Of a stretch of DNA of 64,000 nucleotides, positions 1 through 11,809 are shown one piece after another. The position numbers and the translations under genes were made by a program. This stretch comes from Thermomonas brevis (GTDB lineage Bacteria > Pseudomonadota > Gammaproteobacteria > Xanthomonadales > Xanthomonadaceae). The stretch lies in NCBI RefSeq assembly GCF_014395425.1, contig NZ_CP060711.1, positions 992,001 through 1,056,000 on the forward strand, read 5' to 3'. The first letter of the stretch is position 1. Every line of letters starts with the position of its first letter. The notes beneath the pieces were generated by a model. The model was not told where the DNA came from. It saw only the letters and a program-made list of their open reading frames with translations, and did no database searches.

Positions 1-1010
1 TCGTCCGAACTGGCGCGGGCCAGCGCGGCGAAATCCGCGCCCGGCACCTGCGCGTCGGCGGCCAGCTTCTTCGCCTTCGCTTCCGCCGCCTTCTTGTCCG
101 CCGCGCTGGCGTTCGCCGCCACCGCGATCAGGATGTGCGAGACCTCGCGCTTCTCGGCCGAGGAATACTTCGCGATCTGGTCCTGGTAGCGCTTGCGCAG
201 CTCCGCCTCGTCGGCCGCCGTCGCGGTCAGCGCGCTGCCGTCGACTTCCACGTACTCCAGGCGCACCGTCTCCGGCCGCCGGTAGTCGCTCTTGTGGGCC
301 GCGTACCACGCGTCGATCTGCGCGGCGGTCACCTCGGCGGCGTCGGGCGCGGCCGGCGGCAGGGTCACGAAGCTCACGTCGCGATGCTCGCCCAGCAGGC
401 GCATCAGCCGGTCGACCTCGAGATCGGTGACGAAGGCCGAGCGCGCGATGCCGGCGGGGATCAGTTCGTTCTTCAGGCTGTCGCGGATGCGTGCCTCGAA
501 GCCCGTCGGCGACAGCGGCGGGTTCTGCGAGGCCAACAGCAGCTGGTAGCGGTCGGCGTTGAACGCGCCGTCGACCTGGAACTCGGGCATCTTCTGGATC
601 GCGTCGCGCACTTCCGCATCGCTGATCACGATGCCGTCGCGATCGGCGGCGAGCTTCATCAGCTGTTCGTCGATCAGACGGTCGAGGATCCTGCGCTTGT
701 TCTCCACCGACTCGAACGCCTTGGCGTCGAAGTTGTCGCCCTGTTGCTCGCGCATGTTGAAGCGCATGGTTTCGAGGCGCTCGCGGTAGACCTGCGCGTC
801 GATGTCGTGGATCGACCACAGGTAGGTGACCGGCCACACCTGCGGCGCGGATTTCCACCACGACGGCGGTTGCGCGATGCGCGCGGCGTAGGTGTCCACC
901 TGCTGCGACATGTACGACTCCACGCCGAAGAAGGCGAAGGGGACGATCAGCAGGCCGAGGATCACGGTGGCGATCCAACCGGAAGTCTTTTCGCGGAGTT
1001 TCTGCAGCAT
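1..1010 (-). CDS. ppiD: Peptidyl-prolyl cis-trans isomerase PpiD, N-terminal part (cut by window edge)
   Basis: This is a periplasmic folding chaperone anchored in the inner membrane, which assists newly exported outer-membrane proteins. The visible 336 residues start MLQKLREKTSGW and have one N-terminal membrane segment (about residues 12 to 28). A SurA-N-like chaperone region follows, and the parvulin domain begins near residue 300 with the motif REVSHILI. The gene runs off the left edge, so roughly the C-terminal half is missing from view. The neighbours hupB, lon and clpXP are the usual company of ppiD in gammaproteobacteria. Confidence 0.88.
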   Translation of the reverse strand, partial: MLQKLREKTSGWIATVILGLLIVPFAFFGVESYMSQQVDTYAARIAQPPSWWKSAPQVWPVTYLWSIHDIDAQVYRERLETMRFNMREQQGDNFDAKAFESVENKRRILDRLIDEQLMKLAADRDGIVISDAEVRDAIQKMPEFQVDGAFNADRYQLLLASQNPPLSPTGFEARIRDSLKNELIPAGIARSAFVTDLEVDRLMRLLGEHRDVSFVTLPPAAPDAAEVTAAQIDAWYAAHKSDYRRPETVRLEYVEVDGSALTATAADEAELRKRYQDQIAKYSSAEKREVSHILIAVAANASAADKKAAEAKAKKLAADAQVPGADFAALARASSD

Positions 1011-1085
1011 GGGCAAACCGGCAATGAGACGTAGCCGGGTAGTTTAACCCGTGCGGCGCGCGCGTACCCGCCGCGCCGGAAAGCA

Positions 1086-1110
1086 AAAAGCCCCGCATCG
1101 CTGCGAGGCT
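1086..1110 (-). terminator. Rho-independent terminator behind tRNA-Asp
   Basis: Read on the minus strand, the arms GCCTCGCA and TGCGGGGC enclose a short loop and are followed by TTTTTGC. It lies just downstream of the tRNA pair and before ppiD. Confidence 0.75.
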
Positions 1111-1122
1111 TCTGCTTGTAGA

Positions 1123-1199
1123 TGGCGGAGTGGACGGGACTCGAACCCGCGACCTCCGGCGTGACAGGCCAGCATTCTAACCGACTGAACTACCACTCC
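1123..1199 (-). tRNA. tRNA-Asp (GTC)
   Basis: A complete cloverleaf of 77 bases with encoded CCA. The acceptor arms are GGAGTGG and CCACTCC, the anticodon loop reads CTGTCAC, and the T loop is TTCGAGT. Confidence 0.96.
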
Positions 1200-1260
1200 G
1201 CTGGGAGCCCGCAATCATACCGACATTTTCCGCGGGCGCAACACTTTTTTCTTCTCGACC

Positions 1261-1335
1261 TGGTGGGCACTGAGGGGATCGAACCCCCGACCCGCTCCTT
1301 GTAAGGGAGCCGCTCTACCGCTGAGCTAAGTGCCC
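1261..1335 (-). tRNA. tRNA-Val (TAC)
   Basis: A complete cloverleaf of 75 bases with encoded CCA. The acceptor arms are GGGCACT and AGTGCCC, and the anticodon is TAC within CTTACAA. It is transcribed towards tRNA-Asp, 61 bases away, so the two are probably co-transcribed. Confidence 0.95.
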
Positions 1336-1409
1336 CGGCCACGCATTATCGCAGCAGGGCGCGCGCAACGGAACCGCCGCGTGCGGAATCCCGCACGAAC
1401 GCCGTGCAC

Positions 1410-1436
1410 GAAAAAGCCCGGCTTGCGGCCGGGCTC
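1410..1436 (-). terminator. Terminator of hupB
   Basis: Minus-strand hairpin with arms AGCCCGGC and GCCGGGCT followed by TTTTCG, 27 bases beyond the hupB stop. Confidence 0.8.
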
Positions 1437-1462
1437 TTCGGGCTACGCCATTGGAGCCGCGA

Positions 1463-1735
1463 TCAGTTGACCGCGTCCTTCAGCGCCTTGCCGGCCTTGA
1501 ACGCCGGGTTCTTGGAAGCCTTGATCTTGATGGTGTCGCCGGTGCGCGGGTTGCGGCCGGTGCGGGCGCCACGCTTGCGGACCGAGAAGGTGCCGAAGCC
1601 CACGAGGGTCACGGTGTCGCCCTTCTTCAGGGCCTTGGTGATGGCGGCGACCATCGCATCGACGGCGCGGCCGGCATCGGCCTTGGTCAGTTCGGCGTTG
1701 TCGGCCACGGCTTCGACGAATTCGGCTTTGTTCAT
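1463..1735 (-). CDS. hupB: DNA-binding protein HU-beta
   Basis: This is a small nucleoid protein that bends DNA as a dimer. The 90-residue length is exactly that of the family. It starts [11 protein letters not shown] and contains the HU signature around [10 protein letters not shown] with the DNA-contacting arm RTGRNPRTG. It follows lon, the order found in many gammaproteobacteria, but has its own promoter and terminator. Confidence 0.97.
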   Translation of the reverse strand: MNKAEFVEAVADNAELTKADAGRAVDAMVAAITKALKKGDTVTLVGFGTFSVRKRGARTGRNPRTGDTIKIKASKNPAFKAGKALKDAVN

Positions 1736-1857
1736 TTGCTTATTAGCTCCGTTGCGGAAGGGTGAAGCGGAGAATTCATTGACCGGCTCCGGCGACGCTC
1801 CCCTGCCGCGGATCCGGGTTTGCCGCGGCGCATCGACAGGCCGCCGCGGTTGCCAAC

Positions 1858-1886
1858 CTTATACCAGCGCCGTTTCCGGCGCGCAA
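1858..1886 (-). promoter_or_regulatory. Predicted sigma-70 promoter of hupB
   Basis: On the minus strand TTGCGC (1886 to 1881) and TATAAG (1863 to 1858) are separated by exactly 17 bases, upstream of hupB and downstream of the lon stop. This is inferred from motif match only. Confidence 0.6.
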
Positions 1887-1956
1887 CACGAAAGCCAGCG
1901 CTGATGCGGCTTTCAGGCACATTCCGATGAATGGGCCCGGGTTTTCGATGCGGCCT

Positions 1957-4416
<2,460 letters not shown>

Positions 4417-4465
4417 GGGGGAACTCCGGTTGCGGCTGCGGCGCGCCAGGCGCCGCCGTGTCTCG

Positions 4466-4496
4466 TTTTATGGGGATGTTGCGGCCGGGTTGCAAG
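4466..4496 (-). promoter_or_regulatory. Predicted sigma-32 (heat-shock) promoter of lon
   Basis: On the minus strand CTTGCAA (4496 to 4490), 14 bases, then CCCCATAAAA (4475 to 4466). This closely fits the RpoH pattern CTTGAAA and CCCCATNT, and lies about 50 bases upstream of the lon start. Confidence 0.7.
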
Positions 4497-4592
4497 CGGA
4501 TGCCGCGGCATCCGGGCAAACCGACGGCGAATCAATGCGTTGCGGCGCGGCAGGCGCGGCGGGAACGCCCGCCGGGGCGGCGCCAGAAACGC

Positions 4593-4617
4593 GGAAGCCG
4601 CCCGATGGGCGGCTTCC
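4593..4617 (-). terminator. Terminator of clpX
   Basis: A perfect 11-base inverted repeat (GGAAGCCGCCC and its complement) with a 3-base loop, 22 bases beyond the clpX stop. The T run is weak. Confidence 0.65.
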
Positions 4618-4639
4618 GGAGACGACCATGGAAACGGCG

Positions 4640-5929
4640 TCAGTCGGCCGAAGCAGCCTTGGCCGGGGCCGGCACGCTCTGGTAGATCAGGTACGGCTCG
4701 GACTTGTGCTCGATCACCGATTCGTCCACCACCACCTTGCTCACGTTCTCCTGCGACGGCAGGTCGTACATGGTGTCCAGCAGCACCGATTCGACGATGG
4801 TGCGCAGGCCGCGCGCGCCGGTCTTGCGCTTGAGCGCCTTCTTGGCGATCGCCGAGAGCGCGTCCGGGCGGATTTCCAGCTCCACGCCTTCCATCTCGAA
4901 CAGCTTCTTGAACTGCTTGGTGATGGCGTTCTTGGGCTCGGTCAGGATCTTGACCAGCGCGGCCTCGTCCAGCTCCTCCAGCGTCGCCACCACCGGCAGG
5001 CGGCCGACGAACTCGGGGATCAGGCCGTACTTGATCAGGTCCTCGGGCTCGACGTTGGCCAGCACCTGGCCGATGTCGGCCTTGCGCTCGGCGCTCTTCA
5101 CCTTGGCGCCGAAACCAATCCCGCCGGCTTCGGTCGAACGCTGCTGGATCACCTTGTCCAGGCCGGCGAACGCGCCGCCGACGATGAACAGGATGTTGCG
5201 GGTGTCGACCTGCAGGAACTCCTGCTGCGGATGCTTGCGCCCGCCCTGCGGCGGCACGCTGGCGAGCGTGCCTTCGATCAGCTTCAGCAGCGCCTGCTGC
5301 ACGCCTTCGCCGGACACGTCGCGGGTGATCGACGGGTTCTCGGACTTGCGGCTGATCTTGTCGATCTCGTCGATGTAGACGATGCCCTGCTGCGCCTTCT
5401 CGACGTCGTAGTCGCACTTCTGCAGCAGCTTCTGGATGATGTTCTCCACGTCCTCGCCGACGTAACCGGCTTCGGTCAGCGTGGTGGCGTCGGCCATGGT
5501 GAACGGCACGTTGAGCATGCGCGCCAGCGTTTCCGCCAGCAGCGTCTTGCCCGAGCCGGTCGGGCCGACCAGCAGGATGTTGGACTTGGCCAGCTCGACG
5601 TCGTCGTTCTTCTGCCGGCTCTCGATGCGCTTGTAGTGGTTGTACACGGCCACGGCGAGCGTCTTCTTCGCCCGCTGCTGGCCGATCACGTACTGGTCCA
5701 GCACCTCGAGGATCTCGCGCGGCTTCGGCAGCGAGCTGCGGCTGGACTGCGCCTTCTCCTCGAGTTCCTCGCGGATGATGTCGTTGCAGAGTTCAACGCA
5801 CTCGTCGCAGATGAACACGCTGGGCCCGGCGATCAGCTTGCGCACCTCGTGCTGACTCTTCCCGCAGAAGGAGCAGTACAGGATCTTGCCGTTGTCGCCG
5901 GTGTTGCGTCCCTGACGGTCTTCGCTCAT
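4640..5929 (-). CDS. clpX: ATP-dependent Clp protease ATP-binding subunit ClpX
   Basis: ClpX is the AAA+ unfoldase that feeds substrates to ClpP. The 429 residues include the N-terminal C4 zinc-binding domain (Cys19, 22, 41, 44), Walker A GPTGSGKT at 122 to 129, the Walker B segment YIDEIDK and the conserved GFGAKV/RPDAL regions. It lies 139 bases downstream of clpP in the order tig-clpP-clpX, typical of gammaproteobacteria. Confidence 0.97.
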   Translation of the reverse strand: MSEDRQGRNTGDNGKILYCSFCGKSQHEVRKLIAGPSVFICDECVELCNDIIREELEEKAQSSRSSLPKPREILEVLDQYVIGQQRAKKTLAVAVYNHYKRIESRQKNDDVELAKSNILLVGPTGSGKTLLAETLARMLNVPFTMADATTLTEAGYVGEDVENIIQKLLQKCDYDVEKAQQGIVYIDEIDKISRKSENPSITRDVSGEGVQQALLKLIEGTLASVPPQGGRKHPQQEFLQVDTRNILFIVGGAFAGLDKVIQQRSTEAGGIGFGAKVKSAERKADIGQVLANVEPEDLIKYGLIPEFVGRLPVVATLEELDEAALVKILTEPKNAITKQFKKLFEMEGVELEIRPDALSAIAKKALKRKTGARGLRTIVESVLLDTMYDLPSQENVSKVVVDESVIEHKSEPYLIYQSVPAPAKAASAD

Positions 5930-6068
5930 TCGCCACTCGCTCGCCGCGCTGCGCGGCTTCTGCCCGAGAATACCATACGCCCCCGCCGGGCCCTGCCGGG
6001 GCGGTTGTGCTGTGTTGATCGATATCGGCCGATGGGCGGAATCCGTGAATCGCGGATTCCGCCGCCGG

Positions 6069-6692
6069 TCAGGTCGACTGGATCGATTCTTCCGGACGCC
6101 GGCTGAGCACTTCGTCCACCAGCCCGTAGTCGCGGGCCGCTTCGGCGCTCTTGAAGTTGTCGCGGTCGGTGTCGCGGGCGATCACGTCGATCGGCTGGCC
6201 GGTGTGGCGGGCCAGGATCTCGTTCAGGCGCTCGCGCATCGACAGGATCTCGCGCGCCTGGATGTCGATGTCGGCCGCCTGGCCCTGCGCGCCGCCCAGC
6301 GGCTGGTGGATCATCACCCGCGAGTTCGGCAGCGCGTAGCGCTTGCCGGCCGCGCCGGCGGCCAGCAGCACCGCACCCATCGAGCAGGCCTGGCCGACGC
6401 AGATCGTGCTCACGTCCGGCTTGATGTACTGCATGGTGTCGTAGATCGCCATGCCCGCTGTCACTATCCCGCCCGGCGAGTTGATGTACAGGCTGATGTC
6501 CTTCTCCGGGTTCTCCGCTTCGAGGAACAGCATCTGCGCGACGACCACGTTCGCCACGTGGTCGTCGATGCCGCCGACCAGGAAGATCACCCGCTCCTTC
6601 AGCAGGCGCGAATAGATGTCGTACGCGCGCTCGCCGCGGCTGGTCTGCTCGACCACCATCGGCACGAGGTTGAGGGCTTTGATCGGGTCCAT
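6069..6692 (-). CDS. clpP: ATP-dependent Clp protease proteolytic subunit ClpP
   Basis: The peptidase barrel of ClpXP. The 207 residues show the catalytic triad Ser104 (in ACSMGA), His129 (in MIHQP) and Asp178 (in DRDNF), spaced as in Escherichia coli ClpP. It begins 35 bases after the tig stop, so it is probably co-transcribed with tig. Confidence 0.97.
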   Translation of the reverse strand: MDPIKALNLVPMVVEQTSRGERAYDIYSRLLKERVIFLVGGIDDHVANVVVAQMLFLEAENPEKDISLYINSPGGIVTAGMAIYDTMQYIKPDVSTICVGQACSMGAVLLAAGAAGKRYALPNSRVMIHQPLGGAQGQAADIDIQAREILSMRERLNEILARHTGQPIDVIARDTDRDNFKSAEAARDYGLVDEVLSRRPEESIQST

Positions 6693-6727
6693 GGATGTTC
6701 GCTCGGAAAGGGGGAAAGGCCGGCCGC

Positions 6728-8020
6728 TTACTGGCCGATGGCTTCCTGGAACGAGAGCGCCTTCTCGGTGTGCGTGGCGCGCTCGGCGATCCAGTCGGTC
6801 ACCTGCTCTTCCATCACGCGGTTCTGCAGGCCCTGCATCAATTGGGGATCGTTGCGGTACAACGCAATGACCTGCTCCGGCTGTTCGTAGGTGGAGGCGA
6901 TCAGGCGCATGGTTTCGTTCAGGCGCTCCGGCTCCAGGCGCAGCTCGTTGCGGCGGGCCACTTCGCCCACCAGCAGGCCGACCAGCACGCGCTTGCGCGC
7001 GGCGTCCATGAAGGCGTCCGCGCCGGCGGCCAGCTGCTGGCCCTGGCGGCGCGCCTGCTCGGCGGCGTTGGCCTGCAGCGCGCGGGCCTCGCTCTCGACC
7101 AGGCGCGGCGGCAGCTCCACGTCCTTGTAGGCTTCGACCAGCTGCTCGCCGACTTCGCGGCGCAGGCGGTTCATCAGCGCGCCCTTCAGCTCGCGCTCCA
7201 GGTTGCTGCGGATGTCGGCCTTGAACTGCTCCAGGTCGCCGCTCTTGACGCCGAAGCTGCGGATGAACGCGGCGTCGACTTCCGGCAGCGCCTGCTCGGC
7301 CACGTCGACCAGCTTGAAGGTCGAGGTGACGGTCTTGCCGGCAAACTGCGCGGCGTGCCAGTCGGCCGGCAGGGTCACGTCGATGGTCTTTTCCTCGCCC
7401 GGCTGCATGCCGGCGATGGCGGATTCGACTTCCGGATAGATGGCGGCGGAGCCCAGCACGGTGCTGGTCTTCTCCACGCCCTCGGCCGGCATGCGCACGC
7501 CGTCGATGACGCTGCTGGTTTCCACGTTGACCAAGTCGCCGGCCTTGGCGGCGCGCTCGACTTTGTTCCAGCTGGCGCGCTGCTGGCGCAGGTTTTCCAG
7601 CATGCGGTCGATGTCGGCGTCGGTCACTTCGGCGGTGTGGCGCACCACTTCCAGCTTGCCCATGTCGAGCTCGCCGAACTCCGGCACCAGCTCGACCGAG
7701 GCCACGTACTTCAGCTCGCCCTCGGCGGCGTCCTCGCCCGGTGTGACCTGCGGCAGGCCGGCCACGCGCAGCTCGTTCTCGCGCACCGCCTGGTCCAGCG
7801 CCTGGCGCAGCAGGCCGTCGACGATCTCGGCGCGCACCTGGCCGCCGTAGCGCTGCTCGACCACCTTGGCCGGCACCTTGCCGGGGCGGAAGCCCTTGAT
7901 CCGCACGTTCTGCGCGATCTCGCGCAGGCGGCTGCCGGCCTGCGCCTCGACATCGCCCGCGGGCAGGCTGAGGGTGACGCGGCGCTCGAGGTTGCCGGTG
8001 GATTCGACCGAGACTTGCAT
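6728..8020 (-). CDS. tig: Trigger factor
   Basis: A ribosome-bound chaperone for nascent chains. The start chosen is [13 protein letters not shown] at 8020, preceded by AGGAG; the open frame extends further upstream into tRNA genes but that part is not coding. The resulting 430 residues match the family length. The ribosome-binding signature [12 protein letters not shown] is near residue 40, followed by the FKBP-like domain and the C-terminal arms. Confidence 0.95.
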   Translation of the reverse strand: MQVSVESTGNLERRVTLSLPAGDVEAQAGSRLREIAQNVRIKGFRPGKVPAKVVEQRYGGQVRAEIVDGLLRQALDQAVRENELRVAGLPQVTPGEDAAEGELKYVASVELVPEFGELDMGKLEVVRHTAEVTDADIDRMLENLRQQRASWNKVERAAKAGDLVNVETSSVIDGVRMPAEGVEKTSTVLGSAAIYPEVESAIAGMQPGEEKTIDVTLPADWHAAQFAGKTVTSTFKLVDVAEQALPEVDAAFIRSFGVKSGDLEQFKADIRSNLERELKGALMNRLRREVGEQLVEAYKDVELPPRLVESEARALQANAAEQARRQGQQLAAGADAFMDAARKRVLVGLLVGEVARRNELRLEPERLNETMRLIASTYEQPEQVIALYRNDPQLMQGLQNRVMEEQVTDWIAERATHTEKALSFQEAIGQ

Positions 8021-8304
8021 GATGCGATGACTCCTGGGCGGGTTCGCGCGAACCCGTTTGTTTGCGGTTGGACGGCGGAAGTGGATGGATGCCGGAACGC
8101 TCCGGAACCCGGGCGCGGCCACGACCGCGCGGAACTTGCTAGTTTCCCCGATTTCCGCCCGCCTCGCCACCCGTCCGGCCATCGATGCGTTGACAGACGC
8201 CGCGCGGGGTCGGACAATGCGCGGCCTTTCGTTGCGCCGGCGCGCCTCGGAAGTCAGTGATCGCAGCAGTCGGGCGGCCGCTGGAATGATTCGGTTCCAT
8301 CGGG

Positions 8305-8381
8305 CGGGGTATAGCGCAGTCTGGTAGCGCGCCTGCTTTGGGAGCAGGATGTCGGGGGTTCGAATCCCTCTACCCCGACCA
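8305..8381 (+). tRNA. tRNA-Pro (TGG)
   Basis: A complete 77-base cloverleaf with CCA. Acceptor arms CGGGGTA and TACCCCG; anticodon loop TTTGGGA. Confidence 0.96.
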
Positions 8382-8415
8382 TTCCGGCATCGTCCGGTGC
8401 AGGTTTCCGGCACGG

Positions 8416-8492
8416 GCGCCCGTAGCTCAACCGGATAGAGCACCGGCCTTCTAAGCCGGTGGTTGCAGGTTCGATTCCTGCCGGGCGCGCCA
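8416..8492 (+). tRNA. tRNA-Arg (TCT)
   Basis: A complete 77-base cloverleaf with CCA. Acceptor arms GCGCCCG and CGGGCGC; anticodon loop CTTCTAA. It lies 34 bases after tRNA-Pro. Confidence 0.96.
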
Positions 8493-8515
8493 ATGCAGTG
8501 AAGACGTGTTTCCGT

Positions 8516-8593
8516 GGTGGCTGTAGCTCAGTTGGTTAGAGTCCTGGATTGTGATTCCAGTTGTCGAGGGTTCGAGTCCCTTCAGCCACCCCA
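8516..8593 (+). tRNA. tRNA-His (GTG)
   Basis: A cloverleaf with anticodon GTG and encoded CCA. The extra 5' G (position 8516) opposite the discriminator C, which is specific to tRNA-His, is encoded. Confidence 0.96.
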
Positions 8594-8622
8594 TTTTTCG
8601 ATCGGCCTTCCGCATGATGCGC

Positions 8623-8650
8623 TTGCAGTCGGCCGAACGTTTGCTACAAT
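8623..8650 (+). promoter_or_regulatory. Predicted promoter of tRNA-Lys
   Basis: TTGCAG at 8623 to 8628 and TACAAT at 8645 to 8650 with a 16-base spacer, 11 bases before the tRNA. Confidence 0.6.
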
Positions 8651-8661
8651 TCCGTTTCTCC

Positions 8662-8737
<76 letters not shown>

Positions 8738-8745
8738 AACCCGAG

Positions 8746-8777
8746 ACGCCCGGCCACAAGCCGGGCGTTCTCTTTTG
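8746..8777 (+). terminator. Terminator behind tRNA-Lys
   Basis: Arms ACGCCCGGC and GCCGGGCGT with a 5-base loop followed by a T-rich run (TCTCTTTT). Confidence 0.8.
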
Positions 8778-8813
8778 CAGCGCTCTTTGCCGGCACCGCT
8801 ACAATGCCGGCGC

Positions 8814-8898
8814 GCGAAAGTGGCGGAATTGGTAGACGCCCTGGATTTAGGTTCCAGTGCCGCAAGGCGTGCGGGTTCGAGTCCCGCCTTTCGCACCA
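8814..8898 (+). tRNA. tRNA-Leu (TAG)
   Basis: An 85-base class II tRNA with a long variable arm and CCA. Acceptor arms GCGAAAG and CTTTCGC; the anticodon loop TTTAGGT gives TAG. A TACAAT box at 8800 to 8805 lies close upstream. Confidence 0.95.
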
Positions 8899-8977
8899 TC
8901 CCGTGACGGGCGCCCGCGTCCCGGGCTATCCTCGCTGCATCCCGGCAACCGCCGGCTCACGCACAGGATGGATCGAC

Positions 8978-9745
8978 ATGCGCAGCGGCAATCCCGCACT
9001 GAAGGAAAACACCTTCCTCGACCTCGGCAGCGGCACGCTCGTACAGGGCGACGCGGGCGCGATGTCGCTCAACGGCACCGTCAACAAGACCGCGCTGCTG
9101 CTGGTCGTCACCCTGGTCGGCGCGATGTTCTCCTGGTCGCAGTTCACCGCCGCGATGGCCGCCGGCAATCCGGGCGCGATCATGCCCTACGTGTGGGGCG
9201 GCGCGATCGGCGGCTTCGTGGTCGCGCTGGTGACGATCTTCAAGAAGGAATGGTCGCCGTTCACCGCGCCCGTCTACGCGGCGCTGGAAGGGCTGTTCCT
9301 GGGCGCGGTGTCGGGCATGTTCGAACTGCGCTTCCCCGGCATCGTGATGCAGGCCGTGGGCCTGACCTTCGGCACCCTGGCGGCCCTGCTGCTGGCCTAC
9401 CGCAGCGGTCTGATCAAGGCGACCGAGAACTTCAAGCTCGGCGTGGTCGCGGCCACCGGCGCCATCGCCCTGCTCTACCTGGTCAACATGGGCATGCGCC
9501 TGTTCGGCTTCGGGGGCATGGGCTTCATCCACGAGTCGAGCACGATCGGCATCCTGTTCAGCGTGGGCGTGGTGATCGTGGCTGCGCTGAATCTGGTGCT
9601 GGACTTCGACTTCATCGAACAGGGCGTGGAGCACGGCGCGCCGAAGTACATGGAGTGGTACGCCGCGTTCGGCCTGCTGGTGACGCTGGTGTGGCTGTAC
9701 CTGGAGATCCTGCGCCTGCTCAGCAAGCTGCAGTCGCGCAACTGA
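8978..9745 (+). CDS. Bax inhibitor-1/YccA family membrane protein
   Basis: A 255-residue integral membrane protein with about seven hydrophobic segments. The start chosen is MRSGNPALKENTF at 8978 with AGGATGG just upstream; a longer open frame upstream overlaps tRNA-Leu and is not real. The N-terminal motif NPALKENTF and the C-terminal WYAAFGLLVTLVWLYLEILRL segment are typical of the bacterial DUF4870-unrelated YccA/YbhL-like group. In this family a role in membrane protein turnover or ion leak has been proposed; no specific role can be read from the sequence. Confidence 0.85.
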   Translation: MRSGNPALKENTFLDLGSGTLVQGDAGAMSLNGTVNKTALLLVVTLVGAMFSWSQFTAAMAAGNPGAIMPYVWGGAIGGFVVALVTIFKKEWSPFTAPVYAALEGLFLGAVSGMFELRFPGIVMQAVGLTFGTLAALLLAYRSGLIKATENFKLGVVAATGAIALLYLVNMGMRLFGFGGMGFIHESSTIGILFSVGVVIVAALNLVLDFDFIEQGVEHGAPKYMEWYAAFGLLVTLVWLYLEILRLLSKLQSRN

Positions 9746-9764
9746 CGCAGCCGCGTCGGGCATG

Positions 9765-9792
9765 AAAAAGGGCACCGCGAGGTGCCCTTTTT
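9765..9792. terminator. Bidirectional terminator
   Basis: Arms GGGCACC and GGTGCCC with loop GCGA, flanked by AAAAA on the left and TTTTTC on the right. It can serve both the converging YccA-like gene and the isocitrate dehydrogenase gene. Confidence 0.85.
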
Positions 9793-9819
9793 CGTTGCGG
9801 AATCACCGGCGGCGGAAGC

Positions 9820-9868
9820 GCCGGGCATTCGCTTCGCGGCCGGGAATGCCGCTGCGCGAACGCCCGGC
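9820..9868. repeat. Inverted repeat behind the isocitrate dehydrogenase gene
   Basis: GCCGGGCATTCGC at 9820 is matched by its complement at 9856 to 9868 with one mismatch. It lies just beyond the dehydrogenase stop and could help end or protect that transcript. Confidence 0.5.
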
Positions 9869-9890
9869 ACTCCCGCCGCCTGCATGGCGA

Positions 9891-10895
9891 TTACAGGCGC
9901 GAAGCGATCGCCTTGGCGAACGACAGCGTGTTGCCCTCGCCGCCCAGGTCCGGGGTCAGCGAATCCTTCGCTTCCAGCGTGGCGACGATGGCGTCGCGCA
10001 GGCGCGTGGCCTGATCCGGCTTGCCGAGGTGGTCGAGCATCTGCGCCGCGCCCAGCAGCAACGCGCAGGGATTGGCGACGCCCTTGCCGGCGATGTCCGG
10101 CGCGGAGCCGTGCACCGCCTCGAAGATCGCCGCGTCGGCGCCGATGTTCGCGCCCGGCGCGAGGCCGAGGCCGCCGACCAGGCCGGCGCACAGGTCGGAG
10201 ATGATGTCGCCGAACAGGTTGGTGGTGCAGATGATGTCGAACTGCTCCGGCTTCATCACCAGCTGCATGCAGGTGTTGTCGACGATCAGCTCGTTGCACT
10301 CGATGTCCGGGTAATGCGCCGCCACTTCGCGTGCGGTCTTCAGGAACAGCCCCGAGGTGGACTTCAGGATGTTGGCCTTGTGCACGATCGTCACCTTCTT
10401 CCGGCCGGTCTTGCGGGCCAGCTCGAAGGCGTAGCGGACGATGCGCTCGGAACCCTTGCGGGTCACCTTCTGGGTCAGCACCGCGGTCTCGCCGTCGGCG
10501 GAGACTTCCTGGCCCTCGCCGATGTAGGCGCCCTCGGTGTTCTCGCGCACGGTGATCAGGTCGACGCCGCTGGTGAAGCGCGACTTGGTGTTCGGGAAGC
10601 ACTTGGCCGGGCGCACGTTGGCGTACAGGTCGAAGCGCTTGCGCAGCTCGACGTTGATCGAGGAGAACCCGCCGCCCACCGGGGTGGTCAGCGGCGACTT
10701 CAGCGCGATCCTGTTCTTGCGGATCGAATCCATCGTCGCCGCCGGCAGCAGCTCGCCGTGCTTCTCCAGCGCGACCATGCCGGCGTCCGCGAATTCGTAG
10801 GAAAGGCCCAGCTGCATCGCGTCCAGCACGTGCAGGGTGGCGTCCATGATTTCCGGGCCGATGCCGTCGCCGCGGATGACCGTGATCGTTGTCAT
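9891..10895 (-). CDS. NAD-dependent isocitrate dehydrogenase (IDH/IPMDH family)
   Basis: A cytoplasmic enzyme that oxidatively decarboxylates isocitrate or a related beta-hydroxy acid. The start MTTITVIRGDGIGPEI at 10895 gives 334 residues; an in-frame start 30 bases upstream is possible. The family signature is seen around NLFGDIISDLCAGLVGGLG, with substrate-binding residues in FSSINVELRKRFDLYANVRP. The short length and lack of the NADP-IDH insertions fit the NAD-type IDH known in xanthomonads; homoisocitrate or isopropylmalate dehydrogenase are the alternatives. It stands alone between two terminators. Confidence 0.88.
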   Translation of the reverse strand: MTTITVIRGDGIGPEIMDATLHVLDAMQLGLSYEFADAGMVALEKHGELLPAATMDSIRKNRIALKSPLTTPVGGGFSSINVELRKRFDLYANVRPAKCFPNTKSRFTSGVDLITVRENTEGAYIGEGQEVSADGETAVLTQKVTRKGSERIVRYAFELARKTGRKKVTIVHKANILKSTSGLFLKTAREVAAHYPDIECNELIVDNTCMQLVMKPEQFDIICTTNLFGDIISDLCAGLVGGLGLAPGANIGADAAIFEAVHGSAPDIAGKGVANPCALLLGAAQMLDHLGKPDQATRLRDAIVATLEAKDSLTPDLGGEGNTLSFAKAIASRL

Positions 10896-11008
10896 TTTCG
10901 ATGTTTCCAGACAGGCCGACGCCACGCGCGAGGGCGTGGCGGCGATGGGGGTGATTTATAACCGGCGATTATGACAGATGCCGTGCGCCGGCGTATGCCG
11001 GACAGCAT

Positions 11009-11395
11009 TCAACCATGGTCGTGGGTGGCCGGCGCTTCGGCCTCGCCCTGTTCCAGCCTGTCCAGGAAATCCACCGCGCGGCGCAGGTGCGGGATGACGA
11101 TGGAGCCGCCCACCACCAGCCCGACCGAGAACGCCTCGAACATCTCCTCGCGGGTCACGCCGGCGTCCTTGCACTGGGCGACGTGGTAGCTGATGCAGTC
11201 GTCGCAGCGCAGCACCATCGAGGCGGTCAGCCCCATCAGCTCCTTGGTCTTCACGTCCAGCGCGCCGGGCTGGTAGGTCTGGGTGTCGAGCGCGAAGAAG
11301 CGCCGCACCACCTGGTTGGGCTCGTCGAGGATGCGCTTGTTCATGCGCTGGCGGAACTCGGTGAACTGCTTCACCCGGTCGTCGGCGTCGCTCAT
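11009..11395 (-). CDS. Carboxymuconolactone decarboxylase / AhpD-like family protein
   Basis: A 128-residue protein starting MSDADDRVKQFTEF. It carries the CxxC-x3-H motif CDDCISYH of alkylhydroperoxidase-D-like proteins, which usually act as thiol peroxidase partners. Its ATG overlaps the stop of the glutaredoxin gene by four bases (ATGA), so the two are translationally coupled and probably act together in redox repair. Confidence 0.88.
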   Translation of the reverse strand: MSDADDRVKQFTEFRQRMNKRILDEPNQVVRRFFALDTQTYQPGALDVKTKELMGLTASMVLRCDDCISYHVAQCKDAGVTREEMFEAFSVGLVVGGSIVIPHLRRAVDFLDRLEQGEAEAPATHDHG

Positions 11396-11670
11396 GCGGG
11401 CTTGCCCTCGAGCAGCGGCTCCAGCTTGCCCTCGCGGTGCAGCGCCATCATGTCGTCGTAGCCGCCGACGTGGACGTCGCCGACGAAGATCTGCGGCACG
11501 CTGGTGCGCCTGGTCAGCGCCACCATCTTCTCGCGCTCGGCCGGGTCGGTGTCGATGCGGACCTCGGTCCACTCGCGGCCCTTGCTCTTGAGGAAGTTCT
11601 TGGCCATCACGCAGTACGGGCACACGGCCGTGCTGTAGATGGTGATGGCGGGGGTGCTGGCGTCGCTCAC
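11392..11670 (-). CDS. grxC: Glutaredoxin 3
   Basis: A 92-residue dithiol glutaredoxin with active site CPYC near residue 17 and the conserved TSVPQIFVGDVHVGGYDD segment that binds glutathione. The start chosen is a GTG at 11670, preceded by AGGAGA; a longer frame upstream has no such site. It overlaps the AhpD-like gene. Confidence 0.92.
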   Translation of the reverse strand: MSDASTPAITIYSTAVCPYCVMAKNFLKSKGREWTEVRIDTDPAEREKMVALTRRTSVPQIFVGDVHVGGYDDMMALHREGKLEPLLEGKPA

Positions 11671-11809
11671 GGCGGTCTCCTGAACCGGAAGGCGGGATGT
11701 TTGTCGAACGATTCTGGTCGAATATGGGGACGCGGCGGGATTTCCCAATCGCTCCCGCCGCTCAAGCCCCATTCACGCCGCCCCGCCGTCCAGCCCGCAT
11801 CCTGTCCGA

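Noticed and set aside
9475..10602. A 375-residue minus-strand frame overlapping the isocitrate dehydrogenase gene
   Set aside because: Out-of-frame reading of the dehydrogenase gene with Arg/Gly-rich translation and no domain.
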